From Cohnella faecalis (GTDB lineage Bacteria; Bacillota; Bacilli; Paenibacillales; Paenibacillaceae), in the NCBI RefSeq assembly GCF_003570905.1, contig NZ_QXJM01000039.1, positions 1,550,001-1,614,000 of the forward strand: 64,000 nucleotides of DNA, written 5' to 3'. This document shows, piece by piece, positions 8,302 to 19,858 of the stretch; the first letter of the stretch is position 1; the number at the start of each line of letters is the position of its first letter. The notes beneath the pieces are model-generated. The model made no database searches. It was not told the origin of the DNA and saw only the letters and a list, made by a program, of their open reading frames with translations. Position numbers and translations under genes: made by a program.

Positions 8302-11300
8302 ATGAATTCTTTCGGCAAGTTCATGGGCCTTCTGTTCGCGCTGTCCTTTCTTGCGGCATTATGGACAGATATAGTTGTGCCAATGAACCGGCATATGCAG
8401 ACGGCTCGGCAAGGAGTGCTGGATCTTACCGGCAGCGGCTTCCCCGGACAAGGTTCAGTCAATCTGGATGGAGAATGGGAATTCTATGAAGGGGAGCTGC
8501 TGAAGCCTGCCGATTTTCAATCGCCCGTGCCGCGCAAAGCTTCCTATCTGACGGTGCCGGGCACATGGAAAGGAAAGAGCGAGGACAAGGGAGTGAGCCG
8601 AAGAGGATTCGGAACCTACCGTCTCAAAGTTCTCACGGAGCCTGCCGACGAAATCTACGGGATCAAAGTAAGCAGCATCCGCATGTCGCATGAGTTATAT
8701 ATAAACGGAAAACGAATGGGAGGGAGCGGAGCGCCGGCTGCCGTCAAGGAGATGCATTCGCCGGGAAATACTCCTTACACTACTTTTTTTCATGCCGGGT
8801 CGGGAGAGATTGAAATTGTTATTCAAGTGTCCAATTTCATGTATTTCACCGGAGGCGTAGTCAATTCCATTCAGTTCGGCTTGCAGGGCGATATGGCCAA
8901 GCTTGACGCGTTCAAGCTCGGCATCGACATGGCTTGCATTCTTATTTTCATCATGTTCGGCGTTCACCATCTCAACCTGTACGTTCTTCATAAGCGGGAT
9001 AAGAGTTATCTCTATTGCGGACTATACCTTCTATTTCTTTCCTCGACTCAATTGTTGCTGGGCGAGAAGGTGTTTCAAAGGCTGCTGCCGGGATTCCTTT
9101 TGAAGTCGTCTATAAGGCGCTTGATTTGAGCGAGTTTCTGAGCGCGGTGCTTGGCATTCTGTTCATCTGCTCCATCAACACCAGGCTGCTGTCTTCCAAA
9201 GCCCAAATGCTGCTCATTGCACCTATCGTTCTTTACATGGCGGCTATCGTGGTTTTGCCATATTCGGTGTACAACGAAGTCAGGTTCGGATTTTTTGTTT
9301 ACCTGGGCCTCGTAGGGCTGTATACGATCGTTAGAATGATCGTTTTGTACTGGGCAAGCGATAAGGGTACGTACCAACGCAAGGAGCAGCTATTGTTTAT
9401 CGCCGTCAATATCGCTTTGATGGTGTACTTGGCCGGGGACTCGCTCTATTCGGAAAATGTCGTTTCCTCCAACCTGAGCTCGAAATTGGCGTTGATCGGC
9501 TTCGTAATGCTGATGAACATTTTGCTGGCGATCCGTTTCACAAGGGCATTCGAGCAAGCGAAGATGCTGACGCAGCAATTGACTCTCTCCAATCAGGCGA
9601 AAGATGAGTTTCTCATGCATACGTCGCATGAAATTCGTACCCCCTTGCACGGAATTCTCAATATTACTTCCTATTTGCTGGATGACGACGAACGCAATTT
9701 GACCGCCAAGCAGATGCAAAACCTCAGCCTCGTAAAAGATACGGCGATCAAGCTCTCGATGCTGATGCAGGATTTGATCGATGTTACCCGCCTTAAGCAC
9801 GGTGAGCTGCAAATGCAGATGAGGGTCGTCGGTGTGAGGGCCGTCGCGCAAATCGTGCTCGATGTGCTGCAATTTGAGCTGGCGGGCAAGGCTGTCAAGC
9901 TGGAAAATGGAATCGCTGTGTCCGTATGGGTGCAGGCGGACGAGAACCGGCTGCGGCAAGTGCTGTACAATCTCGTTCATAACGCGATTAAGCATACGGA
10001 GAATGGCGTTATTGCCGTAAAGGCGAGGGCTGCCGACGGAATGGTGCATATTTTTGTGGAAGACACGGGAACCGGTATTGCCGCAGAGAAACGACTGAGA
10101 ATATTTGAATATGGAGAGCGCTCCGAGCAGCCGTGGCCAACGGACAGGTATACGGGCATGGGGGTGGGGCTGTATATTTGCTCGCAATTGGTCTCGCGTA
10201 TGGGAGGAGACATTCGGATTGACTGGTCGGAGGTCGGAAAAGGGACAACGATGGCGTTTACGCTGCCTGCCGCTGCCGCCGAACATCCTCCCGCTGCTTA
10301 TGAGGGGAACCGGGAGGAGCGGCTTGTAAGCAGCGAAGCCCGGAACCCCGAATCGCTCGATATTGTGGAGGAGCACGAGCATACGATCCTCATTGTGGAT
10401 GACGAGGCTTCCAACATTCATACGCTGCTGAATATTCTGAGAAGGCAGCGGTGCAATGTCATTGTAGCTTTATCGGCCAAAGAGGCGCTTGCCAAAATCA
10501 ACGGGGAGCTGCGGGTCGATCTCGTTATTCTGGATGTGATGATGCCCGATATTTCCGGCATTGAGCTTTGCCGGATGCTTCGAATGCAATACTCGATTCT
10601 CGACCTGCCGATTTTGTTCGCGACCGCCAAGGACCATCCGCAGGACATTGCGGTCGGCTTCGCGGCCGGAGCGAACGATTATTTGACCAAGCCGTTCGAG
10701 GCGGAAACGCTCATTGCACGAATTCAGACGCTGCTGGCGATGAAGACGTCCATAGGCGAGGCAATCCGCAATGAGCTTGCTTTTCATCAAGCGCAAATCA
10801 AACCGCATTTTTTGTACAACGCTTTGAGCAGCGTCATTTCTTTTTGTTATTCGGACGGGGAGAAGGCGGCTTATCTACTGTCAAGGCTCAGTGAATATTT
10901 GCGCTACATTCTGGATATGGACCGCCATGAGCTTTTTGTTCCGTTGCACCGGGAGCTCGAATTGATCGAAGCCTATATCGATATCGAGAAAGCCCGCTTC
11001 GGAGAAAAGTTCGAGTTTGTATGCGAGGTGGACGACAATTTGCGGCATCTGATGATCCCGCCCTTATGCATACAGCCGTTTGTTGAAAATGCGATTCGCC
11101 ATGGAATGTTCGACAAGGAGGAGCAAGGAACGGTTGCGCTGACGATTCGCGAAGGAGAGCGGTACGTGCAAGTGACCGTTCAGGACGACGGTGTAGGCAT
11201 TCCCGACGATTTGCTCTATTTGCTTCTGAGCGGCGGCGATAAATCCGTCGGCGGTATCGGCATTTTCAATATTCGCCGTCGGCTGGGCTCGATCCCGGGA

Positions 11301-11414
11301 GCCGCTCTGAACATAGACTCCGAAATCGGGCGCGGAACCAAAGTCACCCTGTACTTGCCTTTGCATGCCAGCAAGCCGGAGATCGGCGACGTGGAGGGGA
11401 AAAAGGTTGTTTAA
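8302..11414 (+). CDS. 7TM hybrid sensor histidine kinase with two kinase modules (frameshift near 9091)
   Basis: Starts at ATG 8302 after GGGATAGGGAG. A signal/anchor helix is followed by a galactose-binding-like extracellular domain (NLDGEWEFYEGEL), then seven predicted membrane helices of the 7TMR-DISM type. Next come a HisKA domain (FLMHTSHEIRTPLHG, His near residue 443), an HATPase domain, a receiver (ILIVDDEASN, with acceptor Asp in VILDVMMPD), and finally a LytS-type kinase segment (QIKPHFLYNA and ENAIRHG) with a second HATPase. The frame breaks at 9088-9093 (CCGGGATT): KVFQRLLPG should continue as IPFEVVYKALDLSEF one frame back. One restored base gives about 1037 residues. It overlaps the regulator gene by eight bases and presumably phosphorylates it; the signal is unknown. 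Confidence 0.8.
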
Positions 11415-12525
11415 TGTAGTCATTGTGGAGGACGAGAAGCCGATTCTCGAACTGATGAAAGTCGTAATCGGAAAAAATCCGCTTTATAACATTGTTGGAG
11501 CTTTCAGCAACCCGCTTGAGGCGCTCGCCCATTTGCCGGCGCTTCAGCCGGATGTGGCGTTTCTGGATGTGGAGATGCCGAAGCTCGGCGGTATGGAACT
11601 GGCGCGGAAAATCGGAGAATGCTGCGAACGGACGAGGATTATTTTTGCGACAGCCCATAAGGAATATGCGCTGGAAGCATTTAACGTATATGCCTTCGAT
11701 TATATTCTGAAGCCGGTTACGCCAGCTGCCGTCGAGCGTATTGCAGCCCGGCTGACGAAGCTGGATCGTCCGATTTCCGCTCCGGCTGCCGTCAAGGCGG
11801 CGCGACAGGTTTCTCTTTCGTGCTTCGGAGGCTTTGAAGTCAGGAATGCGCAAGATGAGCTGATTCACTGGCCTACTCGGAAGACCGAGGAGTTGTTTGC
11901 TTACTTCCTTTGCTATTCCAATCAGGATGTCGGCAAGTGGCGGCTGGCCGACGACTTGTGGCCGGAGATGGCGGAGGAGCGAGCGGCGTCGAATTTGTAC
12001 AATACGATTTACCGCTTGAAGAAAACGGTACAGAGTCAGGAGATCGGCATGGATATCGTCAAGACGAACGACGGCTATATGCTGAAGACGCTGCATGCCG
12101 ATTACGATTTGCTGGAATTTCAGCGGGCCGTTTCGGCGCTGAAAAACGAGGCGGAGGATATTGCGGAGCTGGAACGACTGTGCTCCCTGTACCGGGGGCC
12201 TCTGCTGGAGCACAAGGATTATATGTGGAAAATTCAGTTGGAAGCCGGGTACGACAAGCAGTATAGAAAGCTTGCTCTCCAATTAATTCGGCTTTATATG
12301 TCCGGAGAGGAATGGAGCAAAGCCGAGCGGCAAATCGATATCTGCCTGACCGCTTACCCTCTGAACGAGGACATGCACGGCTTGCTCATCGATATTTATG
12401 CGGCGAGCGGGAGAAAGGAACGAATCGCTGCGCATTATGTCGGCTTCAAGGCACACTATCGGGAGGAACTGGGTATAGATCCGCCAGCGGAGTTGAGCGG
12501 TAAAGTGGCTGCTTATTTGAATTGA
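11407..12525 (+). CDS. Response regulator with REC, winged-helix and SARP/BTAD-like domains
   Basis: 372 residues starting at TTG 11407, set by GGAGGGG six bases upstream. Residues 1-120 form a receiver (VVIVEDEK, acceptor Asp in FLDVEMPK, and FDYILKPV). A winged-helix segment follows (LSCFGGFEV, LADDLWPE, NLYNTIYRLKK). The C-terminal 150 residues are a TPR-rich bacterial transcriptional activation domain (LYRGPLLEHKDY, ELGIDPPAEL). This architecture is a streptomycete-antibiotic-regulatory-protein-like output fused to a receiver. It pairs with the kinase that overlaps it; the target could be the adjacent surface-protein locus, but this is only proximity. Confidence 0.85.
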   Translation: MFNVVIVEDEKPILELMKVVIGKNPLYNIVGAFSNPLEALAHLPALQPDVAFLDVEMPKLGGMELARKIGECCERTRIIFATAHKEYALEAFNVYAFDYILKPVTPAAVERIAARLTKLDRPISAPAAVKAARQVSLSCFGGFEVRNAQDELIHWPTRKTEELFAYFLCYSNQDVGKWRLADDLWPEMAEERAASNLYNTIYRLKKTVQSQEIGMDIVKTNDGYMLKTLHADYDLLEFQRAVSALKNEAEDIAELERLCSLYRGPLLEHKDYMWKIQLEAGYDKQYRKLALQLIRLYMSGEEWSKAERQIDICLTAYPLNEDMHGLLIDIYAASGRKERIAAHYVGFKAHYREELGIDPPAELSGKVAAYLN

Positions 12526-12544
12526 CATACGCGATTTACATGGA

Positions 12545-12568
12545 GAGGCGCAGATGCGCCTCTTTTTT
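12545..12568 (+). terminator. Terminator of the kinase/regulator operon
   Basis: GAGGCGCA (12545-12552) pairs with TGCGCCTC (12555-12562), followed directly by six Ts (12563-12568). Confidence 0.9.
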
Positions 12569-12690
12569 GCTGAGTTGAGCTGTCACAGACTTCGCGGGTC
12601 GGTAAGGTCTTTGGAAACAAATGTGCTTTTCGGAATTTATACCATTATCCCCTCCGCTCAGAGAATGGCGAGAACAGGATTTGAGTAGTG

Positions 12691-13703
12691 GGAATAGCCG
12701 GCAATGGTTGGGCTACTGGTCCGGGGAGCGCGTGAGTGGAGGGGATAGCCGGCTATGGTTGGGCTACTGGTCCGGGGAGCGCGTGAGTGGCGGGAATAGC
12801 CGGCAATGGTTGGGCTACTGGTCCGGGGAGCGCGTGAGTGGCGGGAATAGCCGGCTATGGTTGGGCTGCTGGTCCGGGGAGCGCGTGAGTGGCGGGAATA
12901 GCCGGCTATGGTTGGGCTACTGGTCCGGGGAGCGCGTGAGTGGCGGGAATAGCCGGCTATGGTTGGGCTACTGGTCCGGGGAGCGCATGAGTGGCGGGAA
13001 TAGCCGGCTATGGTTGGGCTACTGGTCCGGGGAGCGCATGAGTGGCGGGAATAGCCGGCTATGGTTGGGCTACTGGTCCGGGGAGCGCATGAGTGGAGGG
13101 GATAGCCGGCTATGGTTGGGCTACTGGTCCGGGGAGCGCACGAGTGGAGGGGATAGCCGGCTATGGTTGGGCTACTGGTCCGGGGAGCGCGTGAGTGGCG
13201 AGAATAGCCGGCTATGGTTGGGCTACTGGTCCGGGGAGCGCACGAGTGGAGGGGATAGCCGGCTATGGTTGGGCTACTGGTCCGGGGAGCGCACGAGTGT
13301 AGGGAGTAGCCGGCTATGGTTGGGCTACTGGTCCGGGGAGCGCACGAGTGAAGGGAATAGCCGGCTATGGTTGGGCTGCTGGTCCGGGGAGCGCGTGAGT
13401 GGCGGGAATAGCCGGCTATGGTTGGGCTACTGGTCCGGGGAGCGCACGAGTGAAGGGAATAGCCGGCTATGGTTGGGCTACCGGTCCGGGGAGCGCATGA
13501 GTGGCGGGGATAGCCGGCAATGGTTGGGCTGCTGGTCCGGGGAGCGCATGAGTGGAGGGGAGGGATAGCCGGCAATGGTTGGGCTGCTGGTCCGGGGAGC
13601 GCACGAGTGTAGGGAGTAGCCGGTTATGGTTGGGCTGCTGGTCCGGGGAGCGCGTGAGTGGCGGGAATAGCCGGCTATGGTTGGGCTATTGGCCAGGGAT
13701 GCG
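12691..13703. repeat. Tandem array A: 20 units of 51 bp
   Basis: The motif AGCCGG recurs every 51 bases from 12696 to 13669. A unit runs GGCGGGAATAGCCGG, then CTATGGTTGGGCTACTGG, then TCCGGGGAGCGCGTGAGT. Most units contain the palindrome TAGCCGGCTA. Variants are point changes: CAATGG for CTATGG, GTGAGT/ATGAGT/ACGAGT, and GGCGGGA/GGAGGGG. The spacing is exact except for four extra bases near 13560, which destroy the + strand frame. Because 51 is a multiple of three, long frames are open on both strands (17-residue periods); I see no ribosome site suggesting translation. The last unit decays (GGCCAGGGATGCGC). It fills nearly all the sequence between the regulator terminator and the protease gene. 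Confidence 0.95.
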
Positions 13704-13809
13704 CCGAAGGCGTGTTTGCCGGGCTTCTCGTCTTTTGTCGAAGTTTGGGAGATTTTTGAGAGACCGTCTTTATATACTGTCCATTAGTAGATTGAAAGAG
13801 AGGTTCGAC

Positions 13810-14520
13810 ATGAAGCATATAAACAAAAAGGTGATGCTGGCGGCAGCAGGTTTAATTCTGCTATTGGGCTATATTTCAATTTCCAGCGCTGATCCGTCGG
13901 AAACAAGCGATGCGGAAGGGATATATACCAATGCCGAGCAGGCGGTATTTTATGTTCGGGCTCTAAGGTCCGATGGGACGATAAAGGATACGGGCACCGG
14001 GTTTATGATCCGCCCGGACGGCGTAGCCCTCACAGCTTATCACGTTGTGAAGGAGGCGGATCAGGTAGCTTGCGTCATGAACGACGCCTCCGTCATGGCT
14101 TGCCCGGTTATCGCTTACGATGTGGCGTCGGATACGGCGGTCCTAAAAATATCTCCCGAGCCCGCAGCAGCATCCGAAAAACAGAGGAGCTTCCCGTATT
14201 TGCCTCTTCGCGCAAGCGCGGTGAAGCACGGGGAGAAAGTATTCGCCATCGGCTATCCGATGAAGGATACGAAAATCGTTACCGAAGGCGTCGTGAACGC
14301 TCCGCGAGCGGCCGTCAACGGCAGAGACCGCATCCTGATGTCCGCCGATTTGGCGAGCGGCATGTCAGGCGGGCCGTTGCTGGATCGATACGGCAAAGCG
14401 GCGGGAATTCTCTCAGGTTCCTTGCGCACGATGAACGGCATTCATCTGGCGGTTGACGCCGAAGCGGTGAACCGGGTTTTGAAACAGGCTAATCTATCTG
14501 CAAGCGGAAAGGAAGAGTAG
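13810..14520 (+). CDS. Secreted trypsin-like serine protease
   Basis: 236 residues. ATG 13810 follows GAGAGG; the frame runs further upstream into the tandem array but that part is not protein-like. A basic N-terminus and hydrophobic helix (residues 8-26) form a signal peptide or anchor. The chymotrypsin-fold triad is visible: His78 in AYHVV, Asp108 in SDTAVLK and Ser186 in GMSGGPLLD, which suggests a DegP/S1C-type protease without an evident PDZ domain. It lies three bases upstream of the first giant exported protein, so it may process or quality-control the surface proteins encoded next to it; that role is inference. Confidence 0.85.
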   Translation: MKHINKKVMLAAAGLILLLGYISISSADPSETSDAEGIYTNAEQAVFYVRALRSDGTIKDTGTGFMIRPDGVALTAYHVVKEADQVACVMNDASVMACPVIAYDVASDTAVLKISPEPAAASEKQRSFPYLPLRASAVKHGEKVFAIGYPMKDTKIVTEGVVNAPRAAVNGRDRILMSADLASGMSGGPLLDRYGKAAGILSGSLRTMNGIHLAVDAEAVNRVLKQANLSASGKEE

Positions 14521-14523
14521 AGG

Positions 14524-17500
14524 ATGATACGATTCAGCGCTTTGGCCAAGAAGGCAACGACTCTATTGCTGGGCTTGTCTCTATTGACCGGCATGCTGCA
14601 GGGGCTTACGGCAAGGAAAGCCGAGGCGGCCGGAACATACGAGGACCGGTTCGTGTACATGGCAAAAATTATGAACAACGGCACGAGCGTATCGTGGGGC
14701 GGCGATGAGAACTTTGTCTCGGCTCTGAGCAGCTATAATATGTGGCCCGTTTTTGCCCAGCAGCGGAGCAATCCGTCGAATTTTCCCGGAATTTGGGGCA
14801 AGTCCAGCGAAAGCGACGATATCGAGGATTACCCCAACGGAGGCGGCGTCTATACGACCGACGGGCATTTTTGGGGCGTTATTCAAGTGTCCAGAATTCC
14901 CGCTCTCAAGGCGCTGGCGGAAGGAGGACATGCCAAATTCCGGATCAAAACTCATCTCAATTCCACGACGGATAACGGTGCCTACATATGGGCTTACGCC
15001 AACAATTCCTACAGCTATACGGAATTCGATTACGACGAAACGTACGACAGCAACTACAACAGCGCAGGATCGGCAAAAAGGTGGGAAGCCATCTCCCGGT
15101 CTACCGATCCCGACAAGACGGTCGACTCCGGCTGGAAGTCGTTCGACGCCGACGACTACATCGTCATCCAGACGGAAACCCACGGTGCGGGGACGCAGGT
15201 GGAAGACATCGTCCTTAGCTTCGGCGATTTTACATCTCCTTCGATTACGAACTATACGTTTACGTCCGACGGGACGGAAAGAGAGAACGCGGCGGGACAG
15301 CAGCAGCTATTTTTGAAAAAAAATGAATCTATTCATTTGCAGTACAACTTCAGCGAGCCTGTAAGAGCGACCGGGCTTGCTCCGGCCAATATTTACGACA
15401 AGCATCTGCTCTATACGGTTCCGGGCGGCAACGGCCTGCCTACCGACGGCCAGCCGCAGGGCATGAGTCTGCCCAAGGGTTCTATGACAATTCAATCAAA
15501 TACAATCCGGCCGATTCGAGCACATTCAAATATATTACGAATCTTCCCTATACATACACGGCCTCGGATTATCACCATACCGGCAACATTCCTATTGCGA
15601 ACGGCGGAGAACTGGAATCCAAAAGCCTGAACGTCCTGTACAGCATGAAGGAAAGGCTAGAAGCTGCCGACTTCCACGACGCGGCGGGCAATCCGCTGAT
15701 CATGACCAACATGAACCGAGCGAGCGCGGACAGTCTCGGTTATGTAAGAAACAAGACAGTAAATCCGTTCAATTACGACAATAACGGCTACCGGGTTATC
15801 GTCGATGCCGTGCCGCCGCAATATACGTTGACGGGCAACGGCATTACGCCGGAAATTCCGACGGGGCTAACCCTGAACGAAGGGGATGAGCTGCCGTTCA
15901 CCGTACAGCTTACGGAAGATACGATCGTCAAAGAAGGGTTGTCTGCCGAAGGCCTGTATTTGCTGTTCAACAACGGCATGAAGGCCAAGTACGATGCCCA
16001 GGAGAGCACGGGACCGAACACGAAAATATGGAAATTCAAGCTGACGGTTCCGGCCGGAACGACCGTAGACGCCCCGCTACTGAAAGTGATCGCCTTAACC
16101 CACGAGGACAAAGGAACGGACACGGGAGTTCTTCAGGATTATTCCGGCAACCTGCTGATGGACAAGGCGAACAAAGACAGGACGGAAGCTGCGAACCCTT
16201 CAATGGCAGTGCCTTATACGAAAATAGACTGGGCGCAATTATCCATCGACAACACGCTTCCAGAGGTCGGGTTCCGATATGCCCCGGCAGGCGTCACCGG
16301 CGACGCATACGCCAAATACGGCAAAATCACAATCGACGCCAACGATCCGGCGCTTAAAGTTCCTTCTCTCGACCCGGATCAAAGCGTACCCTCGCGGCCG
16401 AGCAAAGGAATCTATCGTCCGAACAATATGACCGGAGCGGGAACGGGAGGAGCGCCGGAAGTGGGGCTCGTCTACTACACTTGGAGCCGGGATCCGCAAG
16501 ATCCGTTTACCGGCAAGGAAGAGGACAACTTCGCTGCGGTCAAGCGGTTTTCCTTGGCTGCCAAGCAGCCCGGAGACGGACTGTATCCGGGCAATGACAT
16601 GGCGCTTCGCGTGGTCAACAACAAGACGAATGATATCGAGCCTCCGGCAGGCGCTTTGACGGCCGAAAGCAGCGGAGCTTGGTATCTTCACGTCTGGACG
16701 GCGGACATGTCCTGGGATTCCGCGCGGGAGCTCATCCAGTACAAGAAGATGAAATCTTATGAAGCTTCCAACCCGCAAGCTTTTCAGAGCTGGAAAACGG
16801 AATACAAAAATAACAACGCCGGAGCTTCGGACGCCGACGCGCAAAAATATGCGGAAAATCAGGCCATGATGCAGACGGGAAATTACGCCCAATGGCCTCT
16901 GGAAGATTTCAAGCACAACGATTCGAACTGGGTATATGCAAGGGCGACGCTTCTGCTAGACAACCAAAATCCCGAGATCGTTTTCGGGGCCGTCAGCGGA
17001 GACAACACCTCGGAGGTCACCGTACAGGCTGCCGTGACGGACGAGCATAGCGGCATAGACGTTGAACAATTCCAATGGGTCAAGCAGGGGAAGAGCCGGC
17101 GGAAATCGATTGGCTGGATATTCCGGCAAGCGGCGAAATTGCGACCTTTAACCATGTGCAGGAGGACGGAGTCTTTCAACTGTATGCGAAAGCGATCGAC
17201 AAAGCCGGCAACGTGACGGTGGCGAGAATGGACAATGCCGTGACCGTCAACTCTGCCGTCAATGTCAGCGCCGCTTTCCATCCGGGTACGGACGGCAGCT
17301 ACATGAAAAGTCCTGTCGTTTACTTCGGAATTCAAGGAATCGGCGTGGAAAGCGTGAAATATGCCGTAACCGGCTCTTCCGCAGCTCCGGCCCAATATTC
17401 TTCGGTCGCCGAGGCTGTCTATGAAGCCGTTCTCGGACTTGAGAACGGAGAGGTGTACGTCATTCCCGCCAATACCGCCCTTAACGGCACTTATGTCGTC

Positions 17501-19858
17501 CACGTGAAAGTCAAGGAAGCGGCTGCGAACAGGTACTACACCTACTCCAAGCTTTACAGCGCGGACAATGCGGCTCCCAAAGTAACGTTCAGCCCCGGCG
17601 GCGTTTCCTATCCGCTGGAGCGGCACAATGTCAAAGCTGCGGTAAGCGACTCCTTAAGCGGAGTGGCACTCAAGCAATATCAATGGCTGAAATCCGGCGA
17701 GCCGGCTCCGGTCAAGGAATCTGCCGGCTGGGCGGAGCTGCCGGAGGATGGCGCGGTCAGTATTGACAATAACGGCTTGTCTCCGGGAGAAATAGCCGAC
17801 TATGTGCTCTACGTTGTCGGAGAGGATGCCGCCGGCAACAGCGTTGTAGCGAGTACGGGAATATTCAAGGTGACCCGCAAAGCGGAAGCCGAAGCTCCTG
17901 CGGCCGCCGATTCGGAGTTGCTCTATGTCTACGGAGATTCCGGCGACGGATATACGGCGGTAGTGAGATTGAACCTGGAAAATGCGATCAAGGAAGGCTA
18001 CCGTTACTCCTTGTCCTCGGACGGAGGAAGCACATGGAGCAGATGGCTCCCCTATTCCAGCTTCGCGGAGGTCGGAGGACTGACGGATGACAATCCGGCA
18101 ACGATCGGCATTAAAGCGAAGTTCAGATCGCCGGACGGCAAGGAAAGCGAGCCTGTCGGCTTGCGTACGGATTCCGCTTCAACCGACGAGCCGGTGTACG
18201 GCATACCGTCGCACAATACGTTAAGACCCGTCAAATCCGACGATTTCGTTCTGAGCATTAAAGTTCCGACAGGCGTCCGAGCCGTCCCGTCCGTCGGGCT
18301 GAATCCGGCCGAACCTGCCCGGATCCGGGGCAATCAATTCCGCGTGACCAAGAACGGCGTTTATTCCTTCGATCTGACGGACTTAAGTGACGATACGCGG
18401 TCTGCCGTTCTTCTGGTCGTGGTCGACAACATGGACGATATCGCGCCCGAAGGAACCGTCGAATATTCCATGTTGTCGCCAACCAACTCCAACGTTCAAG
18501 CCAGACTTGTAACGTCGTCCGAGCCGGTAAGAGTCCTGAACAATAGCGGCAGATCGGTCTATACCTTTGCGGAAAATGGAACCTTTACTTTCCGGTTTGA
18601 GGACGAAGCGGGCAATACCGCTTCCGTAGTCGCGGAGGTAGATAACATTGACAGAACTCCGCCCGCAGCGAGAATCGTACGCTCCTATGCTTACGGGGAG
18701 AACGGAAGCCGAACCTTCGCAACGTTGAGGGATGGCGACGACAACGTGGTGCTCGCTCAAGGCGTCGTCTTGCACGTCGAGAAAGCGAATCCGTTGGATG
18801 AAGATTTCAAGATCGTTTCGGGCACGAACGGCGGCATAGTCAGGACAAACGGCGAGGTTCATTTTACCGTAGTCGATGCGGCAGGCAATACAGCGGTGCT
18901 GACAGAGGACATTGCCGACCTCGCTCCGTTCCTGTCGGACCCTGACAGCGTGACGTATGAATTTGTCGACGAGAACGGCGTTCCTCTGCCGGAGGATCGC
19001 ATCGCGGTCATAGATGGCGTAAAGGTGGCCAAGGGCAAGGTGAAAGTAACCGTGTCCGGCACCGTGCTTGCGCCGAACCGGGCATTTCTGGGCACGGCTC
19101 CCGCAAGCAACGGCAACGGCGGTTATTCCAATCTGATCAGCGACGAGAACGGAAGCTACAGCTATTCCAGAACGTATTCGGCCAACGGGCAAACGTATCT
19201 GGCAATTAGCGACCTTCTGGGCAATGTGAACAAAGTGCCGATTGTCGTCCGGGGACTGGACAACACGGCTCCCGTCATCAAGCTTAACAGGCCGATTGCC
19301 TCCGTTACGCGGAACAAAGCGGACTTCAACGCTTTAACGGATCTGGGAGGTTACGTCGTGTCCGATAATGCATCGAAGCCCGCCAACCTTGTCGTGGAGG
19401 CCAGCAGCCTGAATCTATCGCAAGTCGGCACGCAAACCGTTGTCTATACAGTTAGAGATGAAGCCGGCAACACGTCCACCATCCAGCAGAAAGTTTACGT
19501 CCTGCCGGAGGACGGCATGATGATTGTCGGCAACGGGCTGCTTCTGTCGGCGGCTCAATCCGAGAAGGTGCTGTTCGATACGAATATCGTTACTTTCGAC
19601 ATATCCAGATACAACCTGATGGATGTCGGCGGCACGACGATGGAGAATGAGTGGGGAACCTACGATATTTACTATCAAAGCGGACTTTACCGGGAAGGCC
19701 AAATGAAATATATCGCTCAGGGCATATCCATGTCGGAGCTTCTAAACCGGACGTTCACGGTACAATTCCCCGCGACGGGCTGGTACACCGTTATTGTCAG
19801 AACGCAGGAGAGAGAACGCGAATTTACGACATTCTTCATCGCAAACATGGGCCAATAA
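14524..19858 (+). CDS. Large secreted Ig-like-repeat protein (frameshifts near 15478 and 17088)
   Basis: Starts at ATG 14524 after AAAGGAAGAG, with a signal peptide ending near ARKAEAA. Two breaks split it. At 15477-15480 (AAGGGTTC) the chain SLPKG should continue FYDNSIKYNPADS one frame back. At 17087-17090 (CAGGGGAAG) QFQWVKQG should continue EEPAEIDWLDIP one frame back. Repairing one base at each gives about 1778 residues. The middle and C-terminal parts repeat a beta-sandwich signature ending in D-x-AGN (KAIDKAGNVT, GEDAAGNSV, EDEAGNTAS, VVDAAGNTAV, VRDEAGNTST), as in bacterial Ig-like modules. No SLH or sortase signal is present, so it is secreted or held by partners. Function unknown; it is immediately followed by the SLH giant. 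Confidence 0.75.

Noticed and set aside
12621-13568. Apparent repeat protein with a GNSRLWLGYWSGERVSG period
   Set aside because: The frame exists on both strands because the unit is 51 bases; a four-base insertion shifts it, and there is no ribosome site or signal peptide.
12691-13703. CRISPR array
   Set aside because: Units are contiguous with no unique spacers, and no cas genes are nearby; the same holds for array B at 52960-53943.
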